From NCBI GenBank assembly GCA_034008185.1, contig CM067081.1:14569821-14633820 (forward strand): 64,000 bases of DNA, read 5' to 3'. This stretch comes from Gorsachius magnificus. Its lineage: Eukaryota; Chordata; Aves; Pelecaniformes; Ardeidae. A model generated the notes under the pieces. That model saw nothing but the letters and a program-made list of their open reading frames with translations, searched no databases and had not been told where the DNA came from. Both the position numbers and the translations under genes were made by a program. Below are positions 61,248 to 64,000 of the stretch, in pieces (position 1 is the stretch's first letter; each line of letters starts with the position of its first letter).

Positions 61248-62290
61248 ATTTCTTGGATATCACATATCACACCCCATTGCATTTTATCTAATAATCCCTT
61301 TATTAAGCCTAATAATTTATAAACTTATAGTCTCATATTTTCAACAATTCTTTTTCAGAATAGACTTTTTTCTTCAGTTATTTTTCCGTAGTCTAGATGA
61401 TCTAACTAAGAATTCATTTAGTCAATTTAGCTACTAACTGATGAACATTCTCATTCATTATTATGTCACTTCTGAGTGTCCAAATAATTTCTGCCGGTAC
61501 TCCACACTCCATCTGAAATGCAGATAAGCAGCTAAGTACATATTTTCATCTTTTAGGAACATGATTTGCATGTACTGATCTTTCTCTGCTACCTTTGTTT
61601 TCACTGCAGGCAGAAGTAAAACCTATTCTTCTCATTCCACATAGCACACATAGCCATTTGGACACTACCATTAAGAAAAGAAAGAATTCAGGTTATTCTT
61701 CCAAAAGGAAAGTGCAACAGAGTGTTTCAGTATTACTGTTCCAAATAGTACAGGTAGACAGGACACCTGTACTGCTAGTGACACCAGCACCTACCTAGCA
61801 TTGCACTTTTTCTTTTCTTTCCAGCAATCCTAGACTGTGACATTATATTTTATCTACAGAGTCACTCCTAGGGAGAAGATAAAATCATTAATCTTCATGA
61901 ATATACTCCCTATCCATACACTTACTAATCTGCATGGAATAACACCTAAATCTAAACCCACAATTAGTTTTGCATTCATTAATTAAGTTTTGGTTTTGCT
62001 AGGCTCTATTTTGATAAAAGCTCTGATTATTTATACCTACATTCATTAGTATTTTCACTTATGCAATGTAAGAAGTAGGTAACAATATTATAAGAAACAA
62101 TCAATACAGTGTTTTTGTACCTACATTTTCCTTTCTTAAAATCGGTTTTGCCAGCTGGTTCCAATGCCCCTGTCACTGCCTCAGCTGGAGTGCTCAAAAC
62201 CTAGTACTGGACTTATTTTAATTTCAATAGTGTAAGCACATATCAGAAATCACTTATTGTGGTTGGGTTTTTTTAAATACTGCATATATC
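61248..62290. other. Unique AT-rich DNA with one possible exon
   Basis: Apart from the weak exon candidate at 61610-61751, no signal recognised. Confidence 0.45.
61610..61751 (+). CDS. Weak candidate exon, possibly terminal
   Basis: Preceded by a very good acceptor tract (TTTCTCTGCTACC ... TTTTCACTGCAG). Read in phase 1, as the donor at 49337 would require, it gives RSKTYSSHST and then TAG at 61642-61644, which would make it a 3'-terminal coding exon. Read in phase 0 it stays open past a weak donor (ACAG|GTAGAC, 61752). No polyadenylation motif of standard form was noticed soon after. The acceptor alone is not proof; many intronic pyrimidine tracts look like this. Confidence 0.2.
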
Positions 62291-64000
62291 TGTCCCAGAA
62301 AATAGGGCAAATCGGGAAAGAAGGGAAAGACCGGCATGGCTGAGACGAGAGATGCTGGTCAAACTAAGGAGGAAGAGGGAACTGCACAGGCAGTGGAAGC
62401 AGGGACAGGCATCATGGGAAGAGTATAGGGATGCAGTCCGGTTGTGTAGGAATGGGGTCAGGAAAGCCAAAACTCAGCTGGAGCTAAACTTGGCTACGGA
62501 TGCAAAGAATAACAAGAAGGGTTTCTACAGGTATATCAGCCAGAAAAGGATGGTTAAAGAAAGCGTACCCCCACTGATGAGCGAGACTGGCAAGCTGGTA
62601 AGAGCAGATGAGGAGAAGGCTGAGGTACTCAACACCTTTTTTGCCTCAGTCTTCACTGGGAACCTCTCTCCTCACCCCACCCGAGTTGATGGATGACATG
62701 AGGGGGACCGGGAGGGCAAAACCCTTCCTGCTGTAGGAGAAGATCAGGTTCGTGACCACCTGAGGAACCTGAACGCACATAAGTCCGTGGGACCTGATGA
62801 GATGCATCCCAGAGTCCTGAGGGAATTGGCCAATGTAGTCGCCAAGCCACTCTCCATGATATTTGAAAAGTCATGGCAGTCAGGTGAAGTCCCTGGTGAC
62901 TGGAAGAAGGGAAACATTGTGCCCATTTTCAAAAAGGGTAGAAAGGAAGACCCTGGGAACTACCGACCTGTCAGCCTCACCTCTGTGCCTGGGAAGATCA
63001 TGGAACAGATCCTCCTAGAAGCTATGCTAAGGCACATGGAGGCCAGGGAGATAATTTGAGATAGCCAGCATGGCTTCACCAAGGGCAAGTCCTGCCTGAC
63101 GAACCTAGTGTCTTTCTATGATGGTGTGACAGCATCAGTGGACAAGGGAAAACCAATGGACGTCATCTATCTGGACTTCTGCAAAGCCTTTGACACGGTC
63201 CCCCACAACATCCTTCTCTCTAAATTGGAGAGCTATGGATTTGATGGGTGGACTCTTCGGTGGATAAGGAACTGGCTGGATGGCCGCATCCAGAGGGTAG
63301 TGGTCAATGGCTCGATGTCCGGATGGAGACTGGTGACAAGTGGTGTCCCTCAGGGGTCCGTACTGGGACCGGCGCTGTTTAACGTTTTCATCAATGACTT
63401 AGACAGCGAGATCGAATGCACCCTCAGCAAGTTTGCAGATGACACCAAGCTGAGTGGTGCGGTTGACACAGCAGAAGGACGGGATGTCATCCAGAGAGAC
63501 CTGGACAGGCTGGAGAGGTGGGCCTGTGTGAACCTCATGAGGTTCAACAAGGCCAAGTGCAAGGTCATGCACCTGGGTCGGGGTAACCCCCAGTATCAAT
63601 ACAGGCTGGGGGAAGAAAGGATTGAGAGCAGCCCTGCCGAGAGGGACTTGGGGGTGCTGGTGGATGAAAAGCTGGACATGAGCCGGCAATGTGCACTGGC
63701 GGCCCAGAAGGCCAACCGTACCCTGGGCTGTATCAGGAGAAGCGTGGCCAGCAGGTCGAGGGAGGTGATTCTGCCCCTCTACTCTGCTCTGGTGAGACCT
63801 CACTTTGGAGTACTGTGTCCAAGTCTGGAGCCCTCAGCAGAAGAAGGACATGGAACTGTTGGAGCGGGTCCAGAGGAGGGCCACAAAAATGATCCGAGGG
63901 CTGGAGCACCTCTCTTATGAGGACAGGCTGAGGGAGTTGGGCTTGTTCAGCCTGGAGAAGAGAAGGCTACGGGGAGATCTGATTGCGGCCTTTCAGTACC
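62291..64000 (+). mobile_element. CR1 LINE, at least 1.7 kb, running off the window
   Basis: The longest CR1 in the window. It begins (start uncertain by ~30 bases) in the segment between the endonuclease and RT domains and continues past the window end. It is highly similar to the 23870-25456 copy wherever they overlap, including a 90-residue segment that translates identically, but it extends about 460 bases further 5'. The two copies are independent insertions, since their 5' truncation points and flanks differ. Confidence 0.97.
62352..64000 (+). pseudogene. CR1 ORF2 reverse transcriptase, nearly continuous frame
   Basis: Linker and RT domain of the CR1 polyprotein. One frame runs from before 62352 to about 63800, broken only by TGA at 62694-62696 and TGA at 63057-63059. 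The linker has MLVKLRRKRELHRQWKQGQ and LNTFFASVFTGN. The RT has [27 protein letters not shown] (motif A), [11 protein letters not shown] (motif B) and FADD at 63432-63443 (motif C). Near 63801 an extra base (CACTTTGGAG where related copies have CACCTGGAG) shifts the frame. The second TGA is at the same codon as in the 23870 copy. The catalytic residues are intact, but the element cannot make a full protein without stop suppression. N-terminal endonuclease sequence is missing. Confidence 0.93.

Noticed and set aside
1..64000. CRISPR arrays, tRNA or rRNA genes, prophage or bacterial operons
   Set aside because: None seen. The repeat content and gene-poor AT-rich texture are those of vertebrate (avian) nuclear DNA.

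Overview
This window reads as nuclear DNA of a bird. The repeat content is the diagnostic: at least a dozen CR1 LINE copies, most ending in the avian CR1 3' tail (ATTCTATG or TTCTGTGA repeats), and three long terminal repeats of one endogenous-retrovirus family that I recognise as common in avian genomes. The rest is AT-rich, stop-rich, single-copy-looking DNA, as expected of a long intron or an intergenic interval. I cannot name the species or the locus. No complete protein gene, tRNA, rRNA, CRISPR array or bacterial-type operon is visible.

Layout. 1-6.1 kb: unique DNA with one candidate coding exon (3643-3761). 6.1-13.1 kb: CR1 cluster, with one CR1 inserted into another (8398-9227) and an old CR1 ending in a TTCTA microsatellite. 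13.1-22.1 kb: unique AT-rich DNA. 22.1-25.7 kb: a CR1, then an LTR split by a 1.6-kb CR1. 25.7-33 kb: unique DNA with a ~190-bp inverted repeat (29.2 and 31.1 kb). 33-36.2 kb: a solo LTR, an old CR1 carrying a 240-bp AT-rich insert, and a GC-richer dispersed repeat. 36.2-45.5 kb: long unique AT-rich tract with some blocks that look like conserved noncoding DNA. 45.5-47.7 kb: two CR1 copies. 49.1 kb: a good candidate coding exon (49119-49337). 51.4-51.9 kb: solo LTR with an exact 5-bp target duplication. 56.5-58.0 kb: GC-rich island built partly of ~190-bp repeats. 59.4-59.7 kb: a 180-bp tandem duplication, 178/180 identical. 60.4-64 kb: two CR1 copies, the last running off the window end with a long reverse-transcriptase reading frame.

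How the parts relate. The two best exon candidates are on the + strand 45 kb apart. Both have GTAAGT donors, and the first donor is phase 1, matching the phase-1 acceptor of the second. This suggests that much of the window may be one large intron of an unidentified + strand gene, which stays a hypothesis without transcripts. The CR1 and LTR copies are relics: every reading frame in them carries stops or frameshifts. Their nesting gives a relative age order: the LTR at 23646 and the CR1 at 8398 are older than the CR1 subfamily that inserted into both. No novel biological system was found. The most useful leads are the exon pair, the inverted repeat, the stop codon shared by two CR1 copies, and the GC-rich repeat island.
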